From Volvox africanus (Eukaryota; Chlorophyta; Chlorophyceae; Chlamydomonadales; Volvocaceae): 64,000 bases of DNA. The translations under genes were made by a program, and so were the position numbers. Under the pieces are notes generated by a model, which was given only the letters and a program-made list of their open reading frames with translations, was not told the DNA's origin and made no database searches. The stretch covers positions 5,230,001 to 5,294,000 of the forward strand of contig BSDZ01000079.1 in NCBI GenBank assembly GCA_030268105.1, read 5' to 3'. Position 1 is the first letter of the stretch, and every line of letters begins with the position of its first letter. Positions 47,899 to 58,877 of this stretch are shown one piece after another.

Positions 47899-50800
47899 TT
47901 AAAGGCCCTGCCGCATCCAACGGTGCAGCAACAGCTCTGCGATGGTCGGCCGAGCGTTGGGATCAAGGACCATTGCGTTGAGGATGAAGTCTCGGGCGTC
48001 CTCCGGCACCGAGGCGGGGAACGAGAGCGCTATTAAAGGATACCCCGGGCTTTTGTCGCCGCCACTGCCGCCGCCACGGGCACTGCTAGTGCCGCCAGGG
48101 GCAGCCAGCAGCCCCGACGCTGGCTGCAGCTGTGGGAGAGGGTGCTGTGCGGCGGCGGCGGCGGCGGCGGCGGCATGGGCGACGGGGCCCAGTGATGCCG
48201 CAAAGGTCAGGTCCGCGCCCTTGGTAAACGGCAAAATGCCCGTCAGTAACTCGTAAGCCAGCACACCCACGGCCCACACGTCCTGCGTGGAGTAGTCCGA
48301 ACCGGACACACCCACGTACGTGTGAAATAAGGTCGGAAAGGAATTTTGGGTCAGCAATGAAAAAAGGGACATGATTTGTTGTAAAAGTAAGGATTGAGTT
48401 ATTATTTTTACGCGACTCTTTCCACGTCCAACCATTTGCGATGCAGCAAGGAAGACTGACTAGCTTGCTACTCGGCATATATAAGAAGCCATCAGCAGCA
48501 GCAGGAATAGCAGCGTGCCTGTAAATGCATGCGCGCAGCAGCACAGGCAAGGCGGGCGGGCAGGCGGGCGAGCGGGTGGGCGGGCTTTTTATCTTGTTCC
48601 TTACCACGGCGGTTGTGTACGACAAAAACACGTTATCCTTGTTGTCCTCCATTCGCAGCTTCAAGGGGCAGCGCAGAACCTCCGGGGCCTGCATGCATGC
48701 ATAATTATACATCACGGGGGTGTACGAACACGCCGTCGTACAGGCAAGGTATGTCTCAGCAAGCAGCCGGTAGCTAGCTAGCGTTCACGCCCTCTATCGG
48801 AGGCCGTCTATCGGAGGAAAGAAACGCGACTACTTCGGGAGCCGTGCAATAATGATGTTGCTTGGTTTTATTAGTCTTTCCTGATGAGGACCTGAAAAGG
48901 ACACACATGCATAAGGATCCGGCTCCAGACTCGGATTCGGATTCGGATTCGGATTCTAGGGTTTTAGGGTTTTAGGGTCTTAGGGTTGAGGTGTCGAAGC
49001 TAGCGGCGGTAGGAACGAGGCGGCGCTAGGTAATCATTTTAGGCTTCCACATGCACAGCGCAGTTAAGAATATTGTAAACAGCATCAAATATATCATACA
49101 CAGTATATATCAATCCCTGCCTCTCTGCGCACATATCCCCACCGACTGTCAAATCATCACAAGATCTTCAATTTTCCTGTGTACTGATATTGTTACATTA
49201 TGCTTCACTTTTGTCCACATTCAGTAGGTAGAATGCAGCCAATCGTTCAACAACATATACAAATAAGAAGTTGAATATGTGTAGGCAGGTATGAACTTAG
49301 GAACCCGTAACGAATTGTGTCATCATGACAGCTTGATTATGGCGCGGTGGTGTGGTTCGTTGGTTTATGTTTATTTGCCCGCATGCTCGCATGCATGCCC
49401 GCCGTACGATTTTTCGTACCATGTACTCCACTACGTAATCGGGGAATGAATGGGTAGAGATAGACCGTGCGAGGAGGCGGGCGAAGGTGGTGACGACAAT
49501 GACGGCGACAATCGTGATGATCGATTACGATGACGACGGGCGCATTAGGACGGGAGCGTGCGAGGGGGAAGCAGGAAGGCAGGCAAAGTGGGGTAATCGA
49601 GCTGACGCGGGGATTGATCCTCAATGAGGATCATCACCAAAAACATACAGTCATATATTATTTATATGTACCCGGGGAGGGTACTCAGGGACAAGGGGCG
49701 TGCTGGTGTGATATTCATGTAAGGGAATTGCTTCCTTCGCATAACAGAATCTTGTTATGCGTCAGGAAACCTGATAAGAGGGAGAACTTGTGGCGAGTAC
49801 TGATTAACCCTGAGATTGGTTAAGGTCGTTGTCGTTCTGGTAGTGAGCGGTTGGGAGATAGAGCGCCTCATCAAATATAGATAGCGGCGGGAGGATGGAC
49901 GCTGGAGCGGCGGCGAAAATTTCGGAAGCGCGCTTTACTTTGCTTTGGAGAAACACCCGTAGAGGTAGAGGAGGCCAATAATGAGCAGTAGTGCGCTTCA
50001 TGAATACTTCGATGCTCATGGGGGCATCTTACGTGTTCCAGCTCTGGTGACTGCCCGCTCTTCTCGGATATTGATGCTGACGCCGAAGTCGCCGACCTTG
50101 AGCTTCCAGTCCATGTCAAAAAAAAGATTCTCCGGCTGCATGTCAAGATATGGATCGTTCGAAAAACAAGCCTCAAAGAACAGCATATGCAAAGCAAGCC
50201 ACCAGCCAGTTTTTACGAACAATGTTACGACAGTTATTTCGCTGCCAGATCGGCCAGGGGCCACCTTCACAGCTCCAGGGTTGGAGGTTTTGAGGTTGAG
50301 GTTTTGGGATAGTGGTTAGTTGCTCATACATGCAAGTTTCATTTGACATAGCATAACGATCTAAAATTATACTTCTCTCCCCCAGGATCGGGATAAAAAA
50401 ATCCAAGCGCGTCGCGTCCAACGGAGCATGTTTTGTAGTCGTTAGTTAACTTATTGTGAAAATCTCAAGTCCTCAACGATCGTCGCGACAGCAGCTTCGA
50501 GAAGAGCTTTCTGACCAACAGGGAGAACCAACCACATGCATGTGGTAAAGTGTTTGCTTAAAACTTTTGAGCCAAAACCTACGATCCTCAGGATATGAAA
50601 TTTTCGCGCGAGCTGACCTTTATGTCACGATGGCATATTCCTCTGGAGTGCAAGTAGGCCAGGGCGTCCAGCAGCGGCGACATCACCAGGTCGTGAGCCT
50701 GCAGCATTATATCAATTTCTTATTACTTTATTATTACTTTGCTCTCGCTCAAAAAAATTAAATTGCCTTTTAAAACTGTCATGTTCAAGAAAGCGAACCC

Positions 50801-53800
50801 TTGCTGGGTCGTTGGCCGCTCGTAGCCAATTAACCACCCACGACTTCCTACCGTACTACCCAACTGTTAGCATGGCGTTACCGCGGACCCGCGAAGCCTC
50901 ACAGGTTTTGATGCTCGGGTTTGTCCCTGTTTGGCCCTGTGTGACAGATTGATGCAAAACCCCAAAACCCTAAAACCCTCCTAAGGGCCTAAGACGCCGA
51001 AGTCTACGCGTCCATGAAGCAATCCCACAACACCAGACGCCAAACAGCAGACGGACCTGCTCGCTGTCCATACGGCTAGTTCTGCTGCTGCTGCTGTGCC
51101 CAGAGTGGATCTGGGCGTAGAGGTCCCGCCGCGGAGCGAACTCCTGTACGATAACCAACCGATCCGCCTCCTGCATGGCCGCGGCAAGGAGGCGGGAAGT
51201 CACTACGGGGGCAACTACCGAACTGACGGCGATGCAGCTGGCGGAACGAACGTACAGCTGGATTCTCGATGGGGAGGAAGGAAGGTTGAGGTTCATCACT
51301 TTACCCAATTTTCGCTGAAAGATAACTCTCCGCGATCCTACATCATCATACTGGACCGAGCTACCGAGCACCATAAAGCATAAATCATGAAGCACGGACG
51401 GAATCAAAAACGGTTTCCAGGTTAAGAACGCGCGATTAGCAACGAACCTGATTGAATATCTGTAACAATTTCTTATGTATATATTTAATGTTATATATGC
51501 CCGTATGCCAGCAGCAGGCAGGTGCCTTGATAAGATATAACATTACAGTACGTCGATATCATTTCTCGGCTCGCGCTTTTCTGCATGCATTGCTATGATT
51601 GTATGTATAAGGACTCCGGAAACATCCGGAATAGGTCGTTCTACGATGCTGTTCCCGTTACCTGAAATGCGCCGTATAGTTTAATGATATTGGGGTGATC
51701 CAGATCTGAATGGATCTGTTGTTTGTCGTACAGCAGCAAGGTTGTCCGGACAACAGGACAACAGGACGTCCAGGTTAGTAGATGAATCCGGGTCAGGGTC
51801 AGGCGAAGGGGGAAATAACAAAAAAGGAGGAAACCGTAAATGGGAAGAGTTGTTGATTGTTACAATCTTTCATAAGGCTTAAAGGACCGTAAGAACTCGA
51901 GAACAATCAAAATTGAGAAAGAAAAAGACGAACGAAGGAAACCGAGAAACAAGAAAAGACGTATAAAAAACAAGGGAGAGAGAGCGTGCTGGGACTTGCA
52001 AGGGCGGGTATCAAGACATAAGCAAAAGCACTGCCTCAAGTACCCCTTGACACCTGACTTACTGCTATCTCCCGGGCAAGCATATGGTGCGCGTTTGCTG
52101 GCACTCTGCAGCGGCAGGCGGCCAAAATCCAAGTACATGGATCCAAATCCACATCTGACTATTCCGTGGACAAACAAAGCCAATAAGATGAAGCCAATGG
52201 CGACGTATAATGGCAGTAGAGATGGACAAGAAGGAGTATTTTTCTGCTTTTAAGTGATTGAAGTTAGGTGTGTACGGAACCCACTGAACGTACAAACGTA
52301 CGAACCTGGGCATGAAGTAAACCTTAAGGGCCACCAGATGGAACGAGTACAGGCAAGTGGCCTGTACGAATTTTTATGGCAGAAATAAAATCCAAAATTA
52401 ACGTAGGCAGAGATGAAAATCATCATCAGCGCAATGTTTACTGAGTGAGCAGATCCGTCTGGTGCGGTCCGATATCAGCAGTGCATCCCTTTGATTGGAA
52501 AGCTAAGTGACGTGTAAGAGAGGTACGACAAAACTGAAAACCGTCCGTTATCAATGCAGTCGCAAGCTCAGTGCATCTCTTAGGGGAATCCAGGAGGGCC
52601 AGGTCGGCCACACCCGAGGTCCCCCCCCCCGATGCTGCGCATGCATGTGTGCACACGTACACGCACACACAAACACTGCATACACATGCACCTAGGATGA
52701 CAACGTACCTGATATACGCTACAAACATTTCCCCGGTAAATCCGACGATTGATTTGGTAATCCTGCCGTACGTCCAATGTACGATGTATACGACATATGA
52801 TGTTGAATTGCATCACGATCAGTTTCGTCACGTGCATGGCGTAGGCAGCAAAGTGCAAAGGGATTGATGGGTTTTAGGGTTTTGATTGTTTCCGTATCCT
52901 AGTTAAATGGCTTTTGTGAATTAGGAGGTATACACATTGTTGCGAAGTTAGCAAAAATGCGTCAGCATTCAGATCATTTCGTACGAATGGCATGGTCGCC
53001 ACCTCCCCAGACGACATTCGCAAATGCATATGCCGCAATGCAGTTAATACAGTTAATTATGTTTTCAATACGGTGAACTGCTAACCGTCGGTCTTGGGGA
53101 TTTTGCATGCCGCATGGCATTTATCGGTTATTTTGTTCAAAGTAGTTGGACAAAATCCAAAAGCGATTTCAAAGTTAATCCTGGAGGAGACACGACACAA
53201 GAGAGGACGTGGAAAGACCCATGTAACCTACCTAACTACCTAACTACCTGGAGTTCCGCCCAGCTAAGCTTCCACTTAACAACACATCCTCTTCCGATAG
53301 CGGCACATTCAGCCAGCGTATTCGATGGTGAAAACAACCAGGTGGTGTTGGAAAAAGACTAAGTCTGTGTCCGACCGCATGTATCCTCCGTATCGCTATA
53401 TCTCTGCGTCTGTTCCTTTTTATTCCCGGCAAAGTATATTTCCATGACAGAACAGAACTTACCCTAAGCGACCAACTCTGGCGCAGCATTTGTGCAGGAG
53501 TTGCAGCTGACATCGTTAACAAAAGCGTTGATGGAGGGAGTTGGGTCGGGTGCTCGGAACGCGCGACGACATCAGCAGCCACCTTGTTCGAGTTGAACAT
53601 CACTTCCCTTGGCGGCGCCATAACGGACTTCCGGACGACTTCGATGGCTTTCTTGTTTGGAAGCGGCGCCAGAATTGCCATAGGCGAGTCACCAAATGTA
53701 ACTGTGCTGGCCGTGCATTCCGAAGAGATGGGCGACATATCGAGATCGATGCTTAGACTGATTACAAAGGAACTGTTAATCTGGGACGGAGCTCCAATTG

Positions 53801-54122
53801 GCCTCCTTTCCAGATGCCCATCCGATGCAGCTCCAAGGATTGCCCGAAGGCGACGGCGTGGTGGGATTAGGTTGGACAGGATCGAAGACTGGGGCTTGTT
53901 ATCTTCTTCTGGAATGGGCGGCTGATTATCGCCCTGCTTTTCGAAGGCGAAAAGCTTTAGGCTTTGCTTCGACACGACAGCGCTCCTGCAGCCGTCGACC
54001 TTAACAGGCTCGGTGGCTTGAAGATCTGCGTTATTCGTGTCTCCTTGCTTATCACTAGATTTGATGTGGAACAGTAGCCTAAGCTTCTTGAGGAAGCCGC
54101 TGGTGCCTTTCGTGGAGGACAT
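47899..54122 (-). CDS. Aurora-like serine/threonine protein kinase (at least 10 exons; two small exons unresolved)
   Basis: Exons placed with matching phase: 53463-54122, 52709-52762, 52306-52361, 51662-51715, 51057-51170, 50618-50698, 50033-50135, 48605-48688, 47899-48282. Exon 1 is a 220-residue Ser/Pro/basic N-terminus (MSSTKGTSGFLKKL). The kinase domain follows: degenerate Gly loop IYRGNVCSVYQ, catalytic Lys in HLVALKVYFM, LDHPNIIKLYGAF, VIVQEFAPRRDLYAQI, catalytic loop YLHSRGICHRDIK-PEN, DFG in KVGDFGVS, and an activation loop TRAGT in which a Thr precedes xxGT as in aurora kinases. APEVL, DVWAVGVLAYELLTG and RPTIAELLLHRW complete it. The helix-C exon (between 52306 and 51715) and a tiny exon before APEVL are required by phase but were not found. 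A poly-Ala/Gly insert lies between subdomains X and XI. It probably acts in cell division or flagellar signalling, as aurora-like kinases do in Chlamydomonas. Confidence 0.85.
48957..48987 (+). repeat. Intronic telomere-like array (TTTTAGGG)3-4
   Basis: The longest telomere-like tract here: three to four TTTTAGGG-type units after a (GGATTC)n run, inside a kinase-gene intron. Confidence 0.85.
50955..50980 (-). repeat. Intronic telomere-like tract
   Basis: CCCCAAAACCCTAAAACCCTC in the intron between kinase exons 50618-50698 and 51057-51170. Confidence 0.8.
52868..52884 (+). repeat. Intronic telomere-like tract
   Basis: GGGTTTTAGGGTTTTG in the first kinase intron. Confidence 0.75.
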
Positions 54123-57100
54123 CTCCGCATTCCACTGATCAGCTCAGATGGATATATCGCGCATATATAGTCGTCCTCAAGCTGTTCAATCTGGTCTTCA
54201 CAGGTGGCTTAAACAGACGAAAGAACGGGGAAATGCCGCGTTGACGCTGTTGGACAGCCGATAGTACATAATAATCACGAAGCACCTAGTAATTTTTAAT
54301 ATCTGCTCTCAATGTTCCTTGTAAGCGAAAAGCTCATTTATTGCACAACCTGCTAGCGGTACTGCATTGCCGAGCGTACCTACCGCTGGTACCCGCAAAT
54401 GATTCAAATCATGTGATTTCCGAAAATTCCTTTGGTGATACAACATCAGTGAGATGCTGCGTATATAACCAAATTTTCTTGTATCCGCCACAGAATCTAT
54501 CGGCAAATCTGTAAGGACGTTAGTTTATTGTACTTTGATTCCGTGGGCAGTTACATTCATTGAAGTCTGAACATAAAATACAAAGTATTTTTCTCAACTT
54601 AAATACAAGAAGACCTGATGCAGCAGCTTCTTTGGGCACTACGATGACAAAACCATTCCAAATCTGTACTGCGCCGACATGCCCTCTCCAATGTCATAAC
54701 CTAAGGAGAATCGCCATTGACAAATAATGAAATATCACTCATAAATATCTGTTTTTATGGACACGCCACAAGAGGGTGTTGGCCGCCACCTTCCACAATC
54801 AATTTGTACAACCGCACGTGCCCCATTTGCAGCTTACTACCCGTCTTTTCAGAAATTGAAACTCTCTGGATTGTTGTGTATTTTAAAACAATTAATTTGG
54901 CCCGATTTTGCGCCAATTCTTTCGAAGCTAGCTAGGGTAGGGGCATGTACGGATACGACTCGTAATGGACTTAATAAACTTGCTCGAGGGCCTCTGCATG
55001 CTTAAAAGTCATCGGAAAGAATTGTCACGAGATAACGGAACGATGCGGGTCGAAATCAATCGGCGTTAGCTCAGGCCTGTAGCAGTCCGTAGCGTGTTGC
55101 TAATTGCCGTATCCTTTGTTAACGGTGTATGCTGAATGCGTTTTTACGTGTTAAACAAGGTGCCTTCCAGCACCTCTCTGCCCCTATCATCGTCAATTTC
55201 GGCTTCATTGACAGTTTTACCGTCTCCTGCATCGCCTTATACCTCGACATGCGAATACTGCTTTAACTACGGCTCTGTTCTTCTTCCCTCACGCTACGTG
55301 CAATACGCGCATGCGCACGCAATACTCATCTCTTATACTGCATCCATAAAGCCAGATATTAATCAGCGGTATCTGCTGAGTTGTCTCCTCCACGCAGTCA
55401 TTTTTTGGCATGGCATCTGCATGACAACCCTACCTCGTATGTTCATTTTCATAACCCCAACAAGCACTAATACACACAGCAGCTAGAACATGTGCGCCTG
55501 AGTGCTATATCATTAGTCAAATTGACACCCAGAAGACTGCACTTGCCTTGAGGGGCCCCACATCCCTTCAGAAAATGCTCACTTAAGTATTTATGGATCC
55601 CAATCTTGCGGTTAAGAACTGCTTCAGTGCTTCAAGTATCCAGAGGCGCAATACTGCCACTAGTTGCACGTTTTCCATCCCGTCTATAGCTTGGGTTCGG
55701 GGTTTGCCGTCATCTGGGTCGAATATGGTCATCAGGGAGGCAAGCACGCGTCGGTCGGTAACGTTCACGTGCCTGCCCCCATTACGGAGGATGCATTCCA
55801 CATTCCACGTTCATGTACATGATCAAGGAACACCGTGTGCTGCTGGATAACAAAGGTGATGGGATTTCCATGTCCCAGGATGTCCCCCACCATTTCCTTG
55901 ACCACTGCCATTAGTCCTCTGGACGATGCTCACACATGCACAGGACTTTATTTGGCCCCAGCTTTGTGGAAATGCAGTACTGTAAATAAGCTCATCAAGA
56001 CAGTTCTTGCATCTTTTGAATGTCCTATAAATCCTATAAATTCTCTTTTTTAAGTATGCGACGAACGTACTTCGGCCGCTTAAACCAATACCTACTGTTT
56101 ATTGATCCACGATCATTTGAGTGCGGAATACAATAAGCCTCACAAGAGAAATCCACTGGGGACAGAAACCTCGCTACATAGGTCGATTGGTTCCTATCTC
56201 ACCTGCTTAGGCACCGTTGCCTTTCACCGAAATCTGATTCCGCTCGCGGCTCGCTGCTCGGTCCTTAACGCGGCACTCCGCATTATAGGTAAGCCTGAAC
56301 CCTGCCAGCAGTCCCCGCGCTCCGGTTAGCTCAACCCCGCCCTCGCCCTCCTCACCCTCCTCACTCCATAGATAGCTCTATCCATCCCGGAATACATGTC
56401 TTGTGCAGTCCATCCTAGAACCGCGCACCCGCGGGCTCATGCACCCTGGCGAGGCAAGCAGCAACACGCTACCCTTCATCCCAAGCATCCCACGCCACGT
56501 GCACAAGAACATAGGAGAAATGGCATCCTCGTCTTGCCGCGTCCAATCGTCAGTGTGAACCTTCCACTCCTGCACAGCCTGAGCCCTCCCTGCGCCCGGC
56601 CCCAGCAAGCAGCCCGGTGGCATCGCGCCTGAGACACCAAAAGGTGAGGTTGAGACCACCACCACCACCACCACCATCACCATCACCACCACCATTATCT
56701 TAGCCACCACACCTGCCTGCATGCTATTGCAAACCACCGACCCGTGAGCTTGGAATCCCAGCGTGAGCCGATACAACCCAAGCAAGCCTCTGTATGCATG
56801 TAAAAGACGTCCTAGAGTTAAAGCAATTCGCACATTGGGTCGCTCTGTCCACCACCACTGGCGTCACCACCACGACCACTGGCGTCGCAAACTCAGGGGA
56901 GTGTGGTGGGCCCCCTTTTGCCCCCCCTTTGCGGCAACCTCTTCTCTCCCAGAAGTCCCCGAGGTCGCCGAAGGTCCCGAGGACGACCATGGGGGCCGAC
57001 GGAGAGATACGAGCACACGCCAATCAGGTAGACACAAGTTATCCCGGTAAGATACAGCTCAGTCATCAAATTCACTGCTGCTGCGCCAAATGTCAGCACG

Positions 57101-57411
57101 CAGCGTTCACCAGCTGGTTTGCAAGACAGGTAAAATCTGCCTTTTGCTGAGGACCAAATCAAGCGTCCGCGTTTACTGCTGCAACTTATGCAACGGGATA
57201 CACTCTGCCCAATTCCGTCCCAGGTTACCACCCAGAGCGCATGGACTTCATTTCAACAGGGCCTCCGGCCCCGCTGCGGCGCCTGTCTAGCAGTTGCCCA
57301 GCCATTCTTGCTGGTGCCAGTGATGACTCCATCGCTAATCCTGCAACCTCGCAACCGCTGATTATGGCCATGCTGATATAGCCGCGGACTCAGATAGCGG
57401 GATAGCGGGAT
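54123..57411. other. Intergenic between kinase 5' end and DRC8 3' end
   Basis: Mostly without recognisable genes. On the minus strand, 55583-55920 has two overlapping open frames. One includes AVVKEMVGDILGHGNPITFV and HTVFLDHVHERGMWN, the other RVLASLMTIFDPDDGK. Together they look like one protein split by a frameshift or intron, family unknown. (CCA/CCT)n repeats occur at 56658-56697. Other frames are low-complexity. Confidence 0.4.
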
Positions 57412-58183
57412 TCAGATTGTCCTGCCGTCATTTGCAAGTTTCTGCAGGAAAGGATCATGGGCGGGGGTATGGGGCCAATTAAATTTGGAGGGGAGAGTTC
57501 GGATGGGAGAGTCATACATAGCAGCAGCAATCCAATCATCATAGGTGGCTTCAGGGGCGGGTGGTGTCGAATGAAAGAACCACGCGTTGTAGAAGCCCCT
57601 CATATGAAACGCCCCTGTAATATCATAAATCCGTGTACTTGCCAGTCTTTGCACGGCTGCGATGCACGGCACGCGTCCTCCGAGCAGTGCTTCCATCACA
57701 CTTCGCACGCACCTGCGCATAATCCTCATACCAAACTCGGCCCTGCTCGTCGCCTGCAACTACCATCATTCTGTTCAACTCTTCTTCAGTCATCGGTTCG
57801 CCCCGCCCACTGAGCAGTGTCCGAAGCGTCTCTGCCTCGATGAAGCCGCGCCCCTCAGGATCGAAAGCACGAAATGCTCGTAAGAGGGTATGATAATCAT
57901 CTCTAAGTAACCTTGCTTCTTGCTGTATTAAGAAGTTCGACACAACAATCTCAAAGTTCTCCATGTTGACCAGCCCTGTCGCCTCCGACTCCGCGTTAAG
58001 CGCTGCCAACTGGTCTAAAATCAAATTTAATTGAACGGATGTCGGGTTGACACCACACGATCGGATAGCCGTCGGCACATCTTTGAAGTCGACTAATCGG
58101 CTGCCCTCTTTGTGCTCAAACAAAATAAATGACTCCCTTACCCTCGCACGAATCCGTTCGTGCTTATCGGAGACAGAGGCCAT
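57412..58183 (-). CDS. DRC8: Dynein regulatory complex protein 8 (EFCAB2-like EF-hand protein), 166 aa
   Basis: The nexin-dynein regulatory complex joins axonemal doublets and controls flagellar bending; DRC8 is its calmodulin-like subunit. Exon 1 is 57713-58183, starting at ATG 58181-58183 (MASVSDKHERIRARV); an upstream in-frame TTG is not a credible start. Exon 2 is 57412-57441 (KLANDGRTI, stop), joined through GTGCGT and CTGCAG. The sequence reads FEHKEGSRLVDFKDVPTAIR, CGVNPTSVQLN, then LLRAFRAFDPEGRGFIEAET, an EF-hand loop with D at position 1 and E at 12. It continues LLSGRGEPMTEEELNRMM and a degenerate last EF-hand (AGDEQGRVWYEDYAQ). Length and domain order fit EFCAB2/DRC8 proteins. Its presence means the host makes motile cilia. 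Confidence 0.82.
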
Positions 58184-58877
58184 GCCTATCCTCGGTAATT
58201 CCAAACAGGCGCGCCACTGAACACCGAAACTAGCTTCCTAACTTTGCGAGTCATGCAAATTCAATTTGTCGCTGGAGTTTCCCTGTTTGCTGTTCTGCCC
58301 AACGCCGTAAGAGTGTGCAGAAGTCTAACTTTCGATACGACGTACGGCGTACGAGCGCATTCGCTTTTCGACCATGAAGCCAGCGAAGGCTTGTTGTAAC
58401 TGACGATAGTTGGACGCCACAGTATAACTTACTAATTTGTCACTAGGTGTGCATTTTCCTACAACTTCCTAGGCAAGAATCGTGGAGTTATGAGCAGTTA
58501 CAGTTACAAAAAATTCTGTCAGCCATTTATAACTTTAAAGATCTGAGAGCACTTTTGCATCACGCTTTCAGACTACATACACCTCAAGACGAAGTATTGC
58601 ACATCCTCAAAGCGCACCATTCGTCTGGAGATCTGAGAGCTGCCCTGTAACTGCCCGTTGCCCCAGCCTCTGCATGCTTTTGCCTAGTGCTCATACTGGT
58701 CAGTCATCGTCATATCTTGTGCAACAAGTCCTCCTCCTGAAATCAACAGCGTTTTCAAGGCTAGCGTTGCGGAGTTCCGGACTATCGGAACCAGCGGGCA
58801 GTCCAGGGTAGACAAGTCCAGCTGCGGGGGAAGTGGAGTGGATCAGATATTCCTCTGATATTTCTTTTCATTCTGAT
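58184..58877. other. Spacer between divergent DRC8 and alpha-2-macroglobulin-like genes
   Basis: A shared upstream region for two divergent genes. It contains an open stretch at 58447-58650 (plus) encoding LQLQKILSAIYNFKDLRALL and a second GDLRAAL. It is helical and may be a real small exon, but has no known family. Confidence 0.45.
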
